This document shows positions 56,806 to 64,000 of a stretch of DNA of 64,000 bases, in pieces. How positions within the stretch are numbered: position 1 is the stretch's first letter; the number at the start of each line of letters is the position of its first letter. Source of the DNA: an uncultured Muribaculaceae bacterium (GTDB lineage Bacteria > Bacteroidota > Bacteroidia > Bacteroidales > Muribaculaceae); contig CANQQE010000001.1 in the NCBI GenBank assembly GCA_947625935.1, positions 62,001-126,000 on the forward strand, written 5' to 3'. The notes under the pieces are model-generated. The model saw nothing but the letters and a program-made list of their open reading frames with translations, made no database searches and was not told the origin of the DNA. Position numbers and translations under genes: made by a program.

Positions 56806-58515
56806 ATGGCTAATTTTTATACAGATAACCCTGATTTGAAGCTGCATCTGTCTCACCCGCTGATGCGCAAAATCGTTGAGCTCAAGGAGCGCAACTACAC
56901 TGAAGCCGAAAAGTTTGACTATGCGCCGATCAACTATGAGGACGCATTAGACAACTATGATAAAGTCCTTGAGATTGTCGGAGAACTTTGTGGCGGTGTC
57001 ATCGCTGATAACGCAGAAGGGGTCGATCATGAAGGCCCTGTTGTAGAGAATGGCCGTGTCACCTACGCCAGTGGAACTCAGGCTAATCTCGATGCGTGTC
57101 GTAAGGCTGGATTGATGGGTATGTCGATGCCCCGCCGTTTCGGAGGATTGAACTTCCCCATCACCCCATATATCATGGCTGCCGACATCGTAAGCCGCGC
57201 CGATACCGGATTTGAAAATCTATGGGGTTTGCAAGACTGTGCTGAAACTCTATATGAGTTTGGCAATGAGGATCAGAAAGCTCGTTTCATACCTCGCGTG
57301 TGTGCGGGTGAGACAATGTCTATGGACCTTACTGAACCCGATGCCGGCTCTGATCTTCAATCGGTTATGCTTAAAGCAACCGAGCAGCCCGATGGCACAT
57401 GGCGTTTGAATGGCGTTAAGCGATTTATCACTAACGGCGACAGCGACATCCATTTGGTGCTCGCCCGTTCTGAAGATGGGACTAAGGATGGCCGCGGACT
57501 GTCGATGTTCATCTACGACAAGCGTGACGGTGGTGTCAATGTGCGTCGAATCGAGAACAAGATGGGTATCAAGGGGTCTCCCACTTGTGAACTTGTTTAT
57601 AAAAATGCTAAAGCCGAACTCTGTGGTTCTCGTCGTCTTGGTCTGATTAAATATGTGATGGCCCTTATGAACGGCGCGCGTCTCGGCATCGCCGCCCAAT
57701 CAGTGGGTGTCAGTGAAATCGCATATCGCGAGGCATTGGCCTATGCGAAGGATCGCAAACAGTTTGGTAAAGCTATCATCGAATTCCCGGCGGTCTATGA
57801 AATGCTCGCCGTGATGAAAGCTAAACTTGATGCTTCACGTTCACTCCTTTACGAGACCTCTCGTTTTGTCGATATGTATAAAGTCTACGAAGATATCGCC
57901 AAAGAGCGTTCGCTGACTCCCGATGAACGTGCGGAGATGAAGAAATATTCTAAACTTGCCGACGCTTGTACGCCGCTCGTCAAGGGGCTTGGTAGCGAAT
58001 ATTGCAACCAGAACGCCTACGATTGCATACAAATCCACGGAGGTTCGGGATTTATGAAAGATTATGCTTGCGAACGTGTCTACCGGGATGCCCGCATCAC
58101 TTCTATTTATGAAGGAACGACACAATTGCAAGTGGTTGCGGCTATCCGCCATGTCTTTACCGGAACATATAAGACTTTGATGGATGGTTACGCTGAGGAA
58201 TCTGTTTCTGAAAAACTTCAACCTCTGATGGCTCGTGCCGCTAAGATGGTGGAAGCATATGAGAAAGCGGTCGCTACTGTAGCAGCCGTCAAGGATAATC
58301 AGGCTTATGGAGACTTCATGGCTCGTAGACTTGTTGAGATGGCGGGTGACACGATTATGACATATCTGTTGATTACAGACGCTTCCCGTTACGAATCAGA
58401 GTCTATGGCAAAGAGTGCTCTTGTTTATTGCAATCTCGCTGAGGCTGAGGTAGCAAAACACTCAGAGTTTATTGCTACCTTCAATCCCTCTGATTTGGAT
58501 AGCTACAAAGCATAA
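56806..58515 (+). CDS. Acyl-CoA dehydrogenase family protein
   Basis: A 569-residue FAD-dependent acyl-CoA dehydrogenase. The core has the helical N domain, then the FAD-binding segment SMDLTEPDAGSDLQSV and the beta domain (RFITNGDSDIHLVLARSED), the helical C domain (AYAKDRKQFGKAIIEFPAV) and IQIHGGSGFMKDY. The catalytic Glu is in SIYEGTTQLQ. It has an extra C-terminal helical region of about 120 residues, as in long acyl-CoA dehydrogenases. Coupled to etfBA, it probably passes electrons from an acyl-CoA to ETF. The substrate chain length is unknown. A terminator follows. Confidence 0.92.
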   Translation: MANFYTDNPDLKLHLSHPLMRKIVELKERNYTEAEKFDYAPINYEDALDNYDKVLEIVGELCGGVIADNAEGVDHEGPVVENGRVTYASGTQANLDACRKAGLMGMSMPRRFGGLNFPITPYIMAADIVSRADTGFENLWGLQDCAETLYEFGNEDQKARFIPRVCAGETMSMDLTEPDAGSDLQSVMLKATEQPDGTWRLNGVKRFITNGDSDIHLVLARSEDGTKDGRGLSMFIYDKRDGGVNVRRIENKMGIKGSPTCELVYKNAKAELCGSRRLGLIKYVMALMNGARLGIAAQSVGVSEIAYREALAYAKDRKQFGKAIIEFPAVYEMLAVMKAKLDASRSLLYETSRFVDMYKVYEDIAKERSLTPDERAEMKKYSKLADACTPLVKGLGSEYCNQNAYDCIQIHGGSGFMKDYACERVYRDARITSIYEGTTQLQVVAAIRHVFTGTYKTLMDGYAEESVSEKLQPLMARAAKMVEAYEKAVATVAAVKDNQAYGDFMARRLVEMAGDTIMTYLLITDASRYESESMAKSALVYCNLAEAEVAKHSEFIATFNPSDLDSYKA

Positions 58516-58543
58516 AACTCATATTATTAAAATATATTTGTGG

Positions 58544-58579
58544 GTGTGGTGCCGCGTGAAGCGGTGCCACACTTTTTTT
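58544..58579 (+). terminator. Intrinsic terminator of the etf operon
   Basis: GTGTGGTGCCGC and GCGGTGCCACAC (12 pairs, two G-T) close a GTGAA loop and are followed by seven T. It lies 28 bases after the dehydrogenase stop. Confidence 0.9.
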
Positions 58580-58614
58580 GCTTAAATTTAATTAACACGA
58601 TATAGCCCTCGATG

Positions 58615-58648
58615 TTTAAGTGATGAATCATATAAACTATTAATTTTG
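58615..58648 (+). promoter_or_regulatory. Promoter of the licD gene
   Basis: TTTA at 58615-58618, a 22-base spacer and TAATTTTG at 58641-58648. The -33 box has one mismatch. The transcript would start near 58655, only about 13 nt before the GTG start codon at 58668. Confidence 0.5.
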
Positions 58649-58667
58649 CACTAAAATTGATGACGAA

Positions 58668-59489
58668 GTGAATTTAGATGACGAAGTTAGGGACGGTTAT
58701 CTCATTACCTCCGAGATGAAACGTGTGTGGGCAGTCGAGTTTAATCTGTTGCAACAGCTTTTGAAAGTCTGCCGGAAACATAACCTCAGAGTCTGGATAG
58801 ATGCCGGTACCCTTATAGGCGCGGTGAGACATGGTGGATTCATTCCGTGGGATGATGATATCGATACGGTAATGCTCCGAGATGATTATGAAAAACTGTG
58901 CGAAGTGGCTCCTTCTGAATTTAAAGACCCATATTTCTTGCAAAATATCTATAGCGATCGCTGGTACTGGACACGCCATGGCCAACTCAGAGACAAATCA
59001 ACAAAAATGCTTCCTGTAAACGGCAAACCGCATAAAAGCAACAATGGGATTTTCATAGATATATTTGTTCTCGATTCAATCCCTAACAGGGCCAAACAGG
59101 TCTATAAGATGATTAGGAAATTAAGGAAAGAGAAACTTAGATTGAAAATCGCGATAGTGGCTATGGGCTTTTGTCCCAAATGGCTTTATGACAAATTGCA
59201 ATGGGATAGGAAGTGTTTCGCCCGCTATGAAAAGATTTTTAAAAAGTTCAAGCGGCCAGAAAATCGTTTCCTTGGAAAATTAACCCTTCATGAGCGTGAA
59301 TACCTGTTTGATGCCGAGGCCTATGGTGAAACTGTGGAATTGCCGTTTGAGGGTATAATGGTTCCGGCCCCTGCAGGCTGGGATCATGTGCTGACCGTCA
59401 ATTATGGTGATTATATGACACCCAGGCAGTTGCCGACAGGCCATGGAAAATTCATATATGACACATCACAGGCTGAATGCCTGAAATAA
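58668..59489 (+). CDS. LicD-family phosphotransferase
   Basis: A 273-residue cytosolic enzyme of the LicD/FKTN nucleotidyltransferase-like family. It transfers phosphocholine or another phospho-group onto surface glycans. The family core is WIDAGTLIGAVRHGGFIPWDDDIDTVM (residues about 43-69, two parts: the G-TLIGAVRHGG loop and the metal-binding DDDID). IDIFVLDSIPN follows. The start codon is GTG at 58668; there is no upstream in-frame ATG. It is a single gene, not in a capsule locus. The donor and acceptor are unknown. Convergent with uvrA. Confidence 0.9.
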   Translation: MNLDDEVRDGYLITSEMKRVWAVEFNLLQQLLKVCRKHNLRVWIDAGTLIGAVRHGGFIPWDDDIDTVMLRDDYEKLCEVAPSEFKDPYFLQNIYSDRWYWTRHGQLRDKSTKMLPVNGKPHKSNNGIFIDIFVLDSIPNRAKQVYKMIRKLRKEKLRLKIAIVAMGFCPKWLYDKLQWDRKCFARYEKIFKKFKRPENRFLGKLTLHEREYLFDAEAYGETVELPFEGIMVPAPAGWDHVLTVNYGDYMTPRQLPTGHGKFIYDTSQAECLK

Positions 59490-59509
59490 TAAGTTCTACG
59501 GGGGAATCG

Positions 59510-62362
59510 TTAAGCCGACAGTTCTTCTCTGAGATAAATAGCCGTCGGTGATTCGCAGTTGGCTATTTGTTCGGGCGTGCCGGTTGCGATGATTCGGCCA
59601 CCGGTTTTTCCTCCTCCGGGTCCCATGTCGATTATCCAATCTGCTGATTTGAGCACATCGAGGTTATGTTCAATGACAACAACCGTGTTGCCTTTATCGA
59701 CAAGACGGTTTAATACGCCGAGAAGCACTTTGATATCCTCGAAATGCAACCCGGTAGTCGGTTCGTCAAGAATAAACATGGTCTTGCCGGTGTCGCGTTT
59801 CGCCAACTCTGTGGCTAACTTTACTCGTTGATTTTCACCGCCCGAGAGCGTGCTTGACGGTTGGCCAAGTTTAATATATCCTAATCCGATTTCTTGAAGC
59901 ACTTTGATTTTATTGAGAATCTTTGGTTGCCCGGCAAAAAATTCAACCGCTTGGTTTATGGTCATGTCGAGGACATCGGCAATTGATTTTCCTTTAAATC
60001 TAACTTCAAGAGTCTCACGGTTGTAGCGTTTGCCTCCACACACTTCGCAAGGAACCAGGACATCCGGTAAAAAATTCATCTCTATCGTCTTATATCCGTT
60101 ACCGTTGCAAGCATCGCATCGACCGCCTGAGATGTTAAAGGAAAAACGTCCCGCTCTATATCCCCTGATTTTAGCTTCAGGCAAGTCAACGAAAAGAGAT
60201 CTGATATCGGAAAATACACCGGTGTATGTGGCGGGGTTGGATCTCGGTGATTTGCCAAGTGGTGATTGATCGACCGTGACGACTTTATCGATATATTCCA
60301 ATCCTGATATTTCTTTGTAAGGCAGCGGTTCCTGATTGGAACGGTAGAAATGTTGGCTCAGAATTGGCTGTAGTGTGGCGTTGATGAGCGTTGATTTGCC
60401 GCTTCCCGATACGCCTGCGACACAGATAAACTGACCTAATGGGAATCGCGCGTCGACATTTTGCAGATTGTTCCCGCGGCATCCTGTCAGTTCAAGATAT
60501 TTTCCGGATCCGGGACGACGGACTTTTGGGACTTCTATCTTTTGGCTGCCATTGAGATACTGGGCTGTAAGCGTGTCGGTTTTAAGCATATCTACAGGTG
60601 TGCCCTCAAACACTACTTCCCCACCCTTTCGTCCTGCTTTTGGCCCTATATCAACAATGTAATCGGCCTGTAGCATCATGTCTTTGTCATGCTCAACCAC
60701 GATTATTGAATTGGACGAGTCGCGTAATCGTTTGAGCGAATTGATTAAACGCAGGTTGTCGCGCTGATGCAAGCCTATACTCGGTTCATCGAGTATGTAG
60801 AGCACGTTGACGAGTTGTGAGCCAAGTTGAGTCGCTAATCTGATTCTCTGGCTTTCACCACCCGACAATGTAGCCGAATTGCGATTGAGCGACAGATATT
60901 CGAGCCCGACGTCAATTAAAAAACTTAATCGAGAGTTGATTTCTTTTAGAATCTCCGTTGCGACAATAGCCTGTTGGGGATTAAAAAGATTGATTGCGTT
61001 TTTAGTCCATTCATATAAGTCCGAGATGTCGAGTCTTGATAAATCGGCAATGTTTTTGTCGCCGATGAAGAAATGTAAAGCCTCTCGATTCAAACGGTCA
61101 CCGTTGCATTCTGGACAAACGCAGCGGGAATAGAACTGCCCGCTCCATTTGTTGGCTGCTGCGCCTGCGTCATCGCTTTGCTGGAGTTCGATATATTTCA
61201 CCAGACCTTCATATGTCGTGAAATAATTTAAGAATCTCAGGGTTTCTGCCTTCGGGAGTATTTGTTCGGTCGTGCCGTTAAGTATGTCGTCTATCGCTTC
61301 ATCGCTCAAATCTTTGATTGGCGTTTTAAGCGTGTAACCATATTTTTCACATATGGCCGCTATTTGCCAGAAAATCATTGTGTTTTTTTGTTTCCCGAGA
61401 GCGACTATACCTCCGTCGGCTATTGATAACGAATCGTCGGGAATGATTTTAGCACGGTCAATGATATTGACGAATCCAAGTCCTTTGCAATTGGGACAGG
61501 CGCCCTGCGGAGAGTTGAATGAAAAATTGTGAGGAGCCGGTTCTCGGTATGATAGACCTGTCTCGGGGTCCATCAACAATTGGCTGTAATGACCAATTTC
61601 TCCATTCTCAACATCGTATATGGATAGTTGCTTGCCTCCTTGTTTCAGTGCGTTTGACACTGTGTCGTGCAGTCGTTCTGAATCTTTCTCCGATACTTTA
61701 AGCTTGTCGACCACAAGCTCGATTGTGTGATTTTTGTATCGGTCAAGTTTCATTGAAGGAGCGATTTCACAAAGCTCTCCATCGACTCTGACGTTTAAAT
61801 ATCCTTTTTTCCTGAGTTGCTCGAACAAATCTTTATAGTGCCCTTTACGATTTTTGATTAATGGAGCGAGCACATAGATTTTTCGACCGTTGTATTTGTC
61901 TAAAATAAGATTTACAATTTTTTCCTCAGTGTATTTTATCATCCGATTACCGGTGATGTAACTGCGGGCTTCTCCGACGCGGGCATACAGGAGACGCAGG
62001 AAATCGTAAATTTCTGTGGTGGTGCCTATGGTACTTCTTGGGTTACGGTTCACAGTTTTTTGCTCGATGGCTATTACGGGGCTGAGTCCGCTAATGTTAT
62101 CCACGTCAGGACGTTCCAGTGCGCCAAGCATATTGCGGGCATAGGAGGAAAAAGTCTCGATATATCGGCGTTGACCTTCGGCGAAAATTGTGTCAAATGC
62201 CAATGATGATTTACCGCTCCCGCTTAATCCTGTTATGACAGTCAGCCTGTTGTGGGGAATCGTGACATCAATATTCTTTAGATTGTGAACACGGGCGCCT
62301 GTTATGGTCAGCGTCTCAAGCTGACGAATTGAGTCATCGGCCATTGTTGATGTATCATCCAT
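59510..62362 (-). CDS. uvrA: Excinuclease ABC subunit A
   Basis: The damage-recognition ATPase of nucleotide-excision repair. The 950-residue protein has two ABC modules: Walker A ITGLSGSGKSSLAFD near residue 45 and VAGVSGSGKSTLIN near residue 650, with signatures LSGGESQRIRLA and LSGGENQRVKLA. Zinc cysteines are in CPNCKGLG, CPECNGDR, CDACNGNG and CEVCGGKRYN. No deviation from the family is visible. It starts 7 bases after the lytic transglycosylase stop, so it is cotranscribed with it. Confidence 0.98.
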   Translation of the reverse strand: MDDTSTMADDSIRQLETLTITGARVHNLKNIDVTIPHNRLTVITGLSGSGKSSLAFDTIFAEGQRRYIETFSSYARNMLGALERPDVDNISGLSPVIAIEQKTVNRNPRSTIGTTTEIYDFLRLLYARVGEARSYITGNRMIKYTEEKIVNLILDKYNGRKIYVLAPLIKNRKGHYKDLFEQLRKKGYLNVRVDGELCEIAPSMKLDRYKNHTIELVVDKLKVSEKDSERLHDTVSNALKQGGKQLSIYDVENGEIGHYSQLLMDPETGLSYREPAPHNFSFNSPQGACPNCKGLGFVNIIDRAKIIPDDSLSIADGGIVALGKQKNTMIFWQIAAICEKYGYTLKTPIKDLSDEAIDDILNGTTEQILPKAETLRFLNYFTTYEGLVKYIELQQSDDAGAAANKWSGQFYSRCVCPECNGDRLNREALHFFIGDKNIADLSRLDISDLYEWTKNAINLFNPQQAIVATEILKEINSRLSFLIDVGLEYLSLNRNSATLSGGESQRIRLATQLGSQLVNVLYILDEPSIGLHQRDNLRLINSLKRLRDSSNSIIVVEHDKDMMLQADYIVDIGPKAGRKGGEVVFEGTPVDMLKTDTLTAQYLNGSQKIEVPKVRRPGSGKYLELTGCRGNNLQNVDARFPLGQFICVAGVSGSGKSTLINATLQPILSQHFYRSNQEPLPYKEISGLEYIDKVVTVDQSPLGKSPRSNPATYTGVFSDIRSLFVDLPEAKIRGYRAGRFSFNISGGRCDACNGNGYKTIEMNFLPDVLVPCEVCGGKRYNRETLEVRFKGKSIADVLDMTINQAVEFFAGQPKILNKIKVLQEIGLGYIKLGQPSSTLSGGENQRVKLATELAKRDTGKTMFILDEPTTGLHFEDIKVLLGVLNRLVDKGNTVVVIEHNLDVLKSADWIIDMGPGGGKTGGRIIATGTPEQIANCESPTAIYLREELSA

Positions 62363-62369
62363 GATCTGT

Positions 62370-63341
62370 TTACTGGACTACCCAATTTTTATTGTAAACT
62401 GTTTTCTTTTGTTTTGAGCGGTAAAGCGAGTCGGATTTGGGGACTTTTACCTGATAGGTCTTTCCCGATTTGTTTGGGAGCGATTTAGCTCTTATCCAGG
62501 GATTCATTTCCCTAAGTTGATAGTAGTTAATCCCCTTGCTTTTTGCCCATGTCGGCCAGTCCTCGACGGGTCCGCTCACTTCCTCGATGCTGTATTCTAT
62601 CGGTTGGTAGAGCTGATGGCGGTCAAGTCTGAACCCGTAGGCAGCCGGATGTTCCATTATTAATTTGGCTGCGAGAATACGGAACATATACCGTGAGGTC
62701 TCATCCACAAGATATAGGTCGAACGCCGATGACGACAGTTGTTTTGATAGTTCTGATGATATGCGGCCCATTCCCCCGTTGTACGATGCGGCGACCGACT
62801 CCCAGTTACCATATTTTTGATAGGCAGTCTTGAGATAACGGCAGGCAGCTTCAGTGGCTTTCTCGGTGTTATATCGCTCATCGACCCACTCATTCACCTC
62901 CAATCCGTATTGCTTGCCAGTCTCCGGCATGAATTGCCATAATCCGGCGGCTTTGGCTCCTGAGTAAGCTCTTGGATTGAGAGTGCTTTCTATACAAGCG
63001 AGATAAAGCATATCCAAAGGGACACCGTTTTTTTTAAGTATTGGGGCGAGTTCAGGGAAATATCTGTTGGCTCGCTTGAGCATCAGCAGGGTGTTTCCGT
63101 GGGTGTATGTCATGCTTGTCAGTTCCCGGTCGAGTCGTTCAAACATATCAATGCGGTCGAGATTTATTTTTTGTCCCGCAAATTCCATGCTCAAAGGGAC
63201 ATCGGGGTTTTCGACAACAGAGAATATTGAGTTATTCCCTCGAGGAGGAACGTTGGATGAAGCTTGTATCGTATTATAGCCGCAAGCGAGCGTCAGCATG
63301 ACGGCTGCGATATATTTTGAAGAATTAGACAATTGAATCAT
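62370..63341 (-). CDS. Lytic transglycosylase (SLT domain, MltD-like)
   Basis: A 323-residue exported peptidoglycan lytic transglycosylase. I chose the ATG at 63341 (MIQLSNSSKYIAAVMLTLAC), which gives a signal peptide; a longer frame runs into the upstream gene. The N-terminal cysteine near residue 20 could be lipidated, but the lipobox (TLAC) is not ideal. The GH23 domain has the catalytic Glu in ACIESTLNPRAYSG, AAGLWQFMPETGKQYGL and VAASYNGGMGRI. The C-terminal part (INYYQLREMNPWIRAKSLPN) is a LysM-like or cell-wall binding region. It follows the T9SS gene by 22 bases. Confidence 0.9.
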   Translation of the reverse strand: MIQLSNSSKYIAAVMLTLACGYNTIQASSNVPPRGNNSIFSVVENPDVPLSMEFAGQKINLDRIDMFERLDRELTSMTYTHGNTLLMLKRANRYFPELAPILKKNGVPLDMLYLACIESTLNPRAYSGAKAAGLWQFMPETGKQYGLEVNEWVDERYNTEKATEAACRYLKTAYQKYGNWESVAASYNGGMGRISSELSKQLSSSAFDLYLVDETSRYMFRILAAKLIMEHPAAYGFRLDRHQLYQPIEYSIEEVSGPVEDWPTWAKSKGINYYQLREMNPWIRAKSLPNKSGKTYQVKVPKSDSLYRSKQKKTVYNKNWVVQ

Positions 63342-63363
63342 GAATAATATGGTTTTAATAAAG

Positions 63364-64000
63364 TTAATCAGTGGGTTGGGAATCTTCTTCTGACGATGAA
63401 AAATTACCCTTAGCCTTAATAACGTTAATATCCCCTCCAAGGTTGTATTGCTTTCCGTCAGAGCCGGTGGCCTTTATAACATAATAATACACACCTGAAG
63501 GGACGATTTTGCCTTTATATTTGCCATCCCATCCTTGCGACGGATCGTTAAATGAGGTTAATTTTACGCCCCATCTGTTGAATATATGGCATTCAAAATC
63601 AATGATTGATCTGTAGCTGACCTTCCACTCATCGTTCACTCCTTCCGAAGCTCCGGGCGAGAATGCGTTCGGACATTCGAGTCTCGATGCGCCGATAAAC
63701 ACTTCATATGTTTCTCCGATATATTCACAATTGCCGGCTGCGTTGTTGGCTGTAAAACGGACGTAGGTTGTGCCTTCATCCGTGAATGTGTAGGTGACTT
63801 CGTTTTCGTTGTAGCGTGTTGTTATATCGTTAAACTCCGGGTCATATGAGAATTGCCATTCTTTGAATATAGCGGCATCGGTTGTCGCGGCTGAGAAAGT
63901 TATTTCAGCAGGAGCCGAGCCACCCATCTGTGATCCTTCCTCTTTCTTTTCATTGTCATTGTCGCGCTCGGTTTGCGACGCGCGGGTTTCCGCTGATACA
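63364..64000 (-). CDS. Type IX secretion protein with gliding-motility-associated C-terminal domain (5' part outside window)
   Basis: The frame is open from the stop at 63364 to the window edge with no stop codon, so this is the C-terminal part of a larger protein; about 212 codons are visible. After a polar, acidic linker (EKKEEG) and a PKD or Ig-like beta domain (ATYVRFTANNAAGNCEYIGE-type stretch near the middle), the end is a type B sorting domain: LECPNAFSPG, FECHIFNRWGVKLTSF, GWDGKYKGKIVPSGVYYYVI. This CHU_C-type domain directs export and surface attachment. It is first in a probable unit with the lytic transglycosylase and uvrA. Confidence 0.87.
   Translation of the reverse strand, partial: VSAETRASQTERDNDNEKKEEGSQMGGSAPAEITFSAATTDAAIFKEWQFSYDPEFNDITTRYNENEVTYTFTDEGTTYVRFTANNAAGNCEYIGETYEVFIGASRLECPNAFSPGASEGVNDEWKVSYRSIIDFECHIFNRWGVKLTSFNDPSQGWDGKYKGKIVPSGVYYYVIKATGSDGKQYNLGGDINVIKAKGNFSSSEEDSQPTD

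Noticed and set aside
63342-63440. N-terminal extension of the lytic transglycosylase
   Set aside because: It overlaps the coding end of the upstream type IX gene and lacks a signal peptide; the ATG at 63341 gives one.

Overview
The window comes from a chromosome of the order Bacteroidales, most likely a gut Muribaculaceae-type bacterium; the genus cannot be fixed from sequence reading alone. The signs are: many promoters of the Bacteroidetes sigma type (TTTG, about 20 bases, TAnnTTTG); a TonB-receptor-like barrel with a carboxypeptidase-like N-terminal domain; three GLPGLI-family genes; a DUF4296 lipoprotein; a BspA-type leucine-rich-repeat protein; type IX secretion C-terminal domains; a TraR/DksA-like protein lacking its zinc cysteines; and the order tig-clpP-clpX-recQ. 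Almost everything is core chromosome. I see no rRNA, tRNA, CRISPR array, phage or insertion sequence.

Layout. 0-5.2 kb: a small HTH regulator, a 1.1 kb AT-rich gene-free stretch, pgk, pyrF and prfA (all minus). 5.3-12.6 kb (mostly plus): a kinase-RapZ fusion with a MurU-like nucleotidyltransferase, a flavodoxin-fold oxidoreductase (minus), a porin, ftsY, rimO and an isochorismate synthase. 12.7-18.4 kb: pullulanase, a stand-alone sorting-domain protein, a Dabb protein, an ABC-F ATPase (minus) and galM (plus). 18.4-27 kb (minus): lysC-lysA-Crp/Fnr followed by a GLPGLI / outer-membrane barrel / GLPGLI / SUMF1-like / truncated GLPGLI operon. 27-38 kb (minus): hisIE-ftsE, ileS-dksA-like-lspA-DUF4296-hypothetical, and a cell-wall cluster (hydrolase, membrane-anchored Mur ligase, Ddl). 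38-43 kb (minus): a BlaI/M56 sensor pair with three phased operators and a BspA-like protein preceded by a long structured leader. 43-49 kb (minus): tig-clpP-clpX-recQ. 49.5-59.5 kb (plus): purL, a PurF-like protein without the catalytic cysteine, etfB-etfA-acyl-CoA dehydrogenase and a LicD protein. 59.5-64 kb (minus): a type IX secreted protein cut by the window edge, a lytic transglycosylase and uvrA.

The most interesting items are the AmgK-like/RapZ-C fusion coupled to MurU; the roughly 320-nt structured leader with an internal terminator before the BspA gene; the triple AACTA-N6-TAGTT operator array on blaI; the Cys-less PurF paralogue; the membrane-anchored Mur ligase beside Ddl; and the repeated GLPGLI operon next to a Crp/Fnr gene with a palindrome in its promoter.
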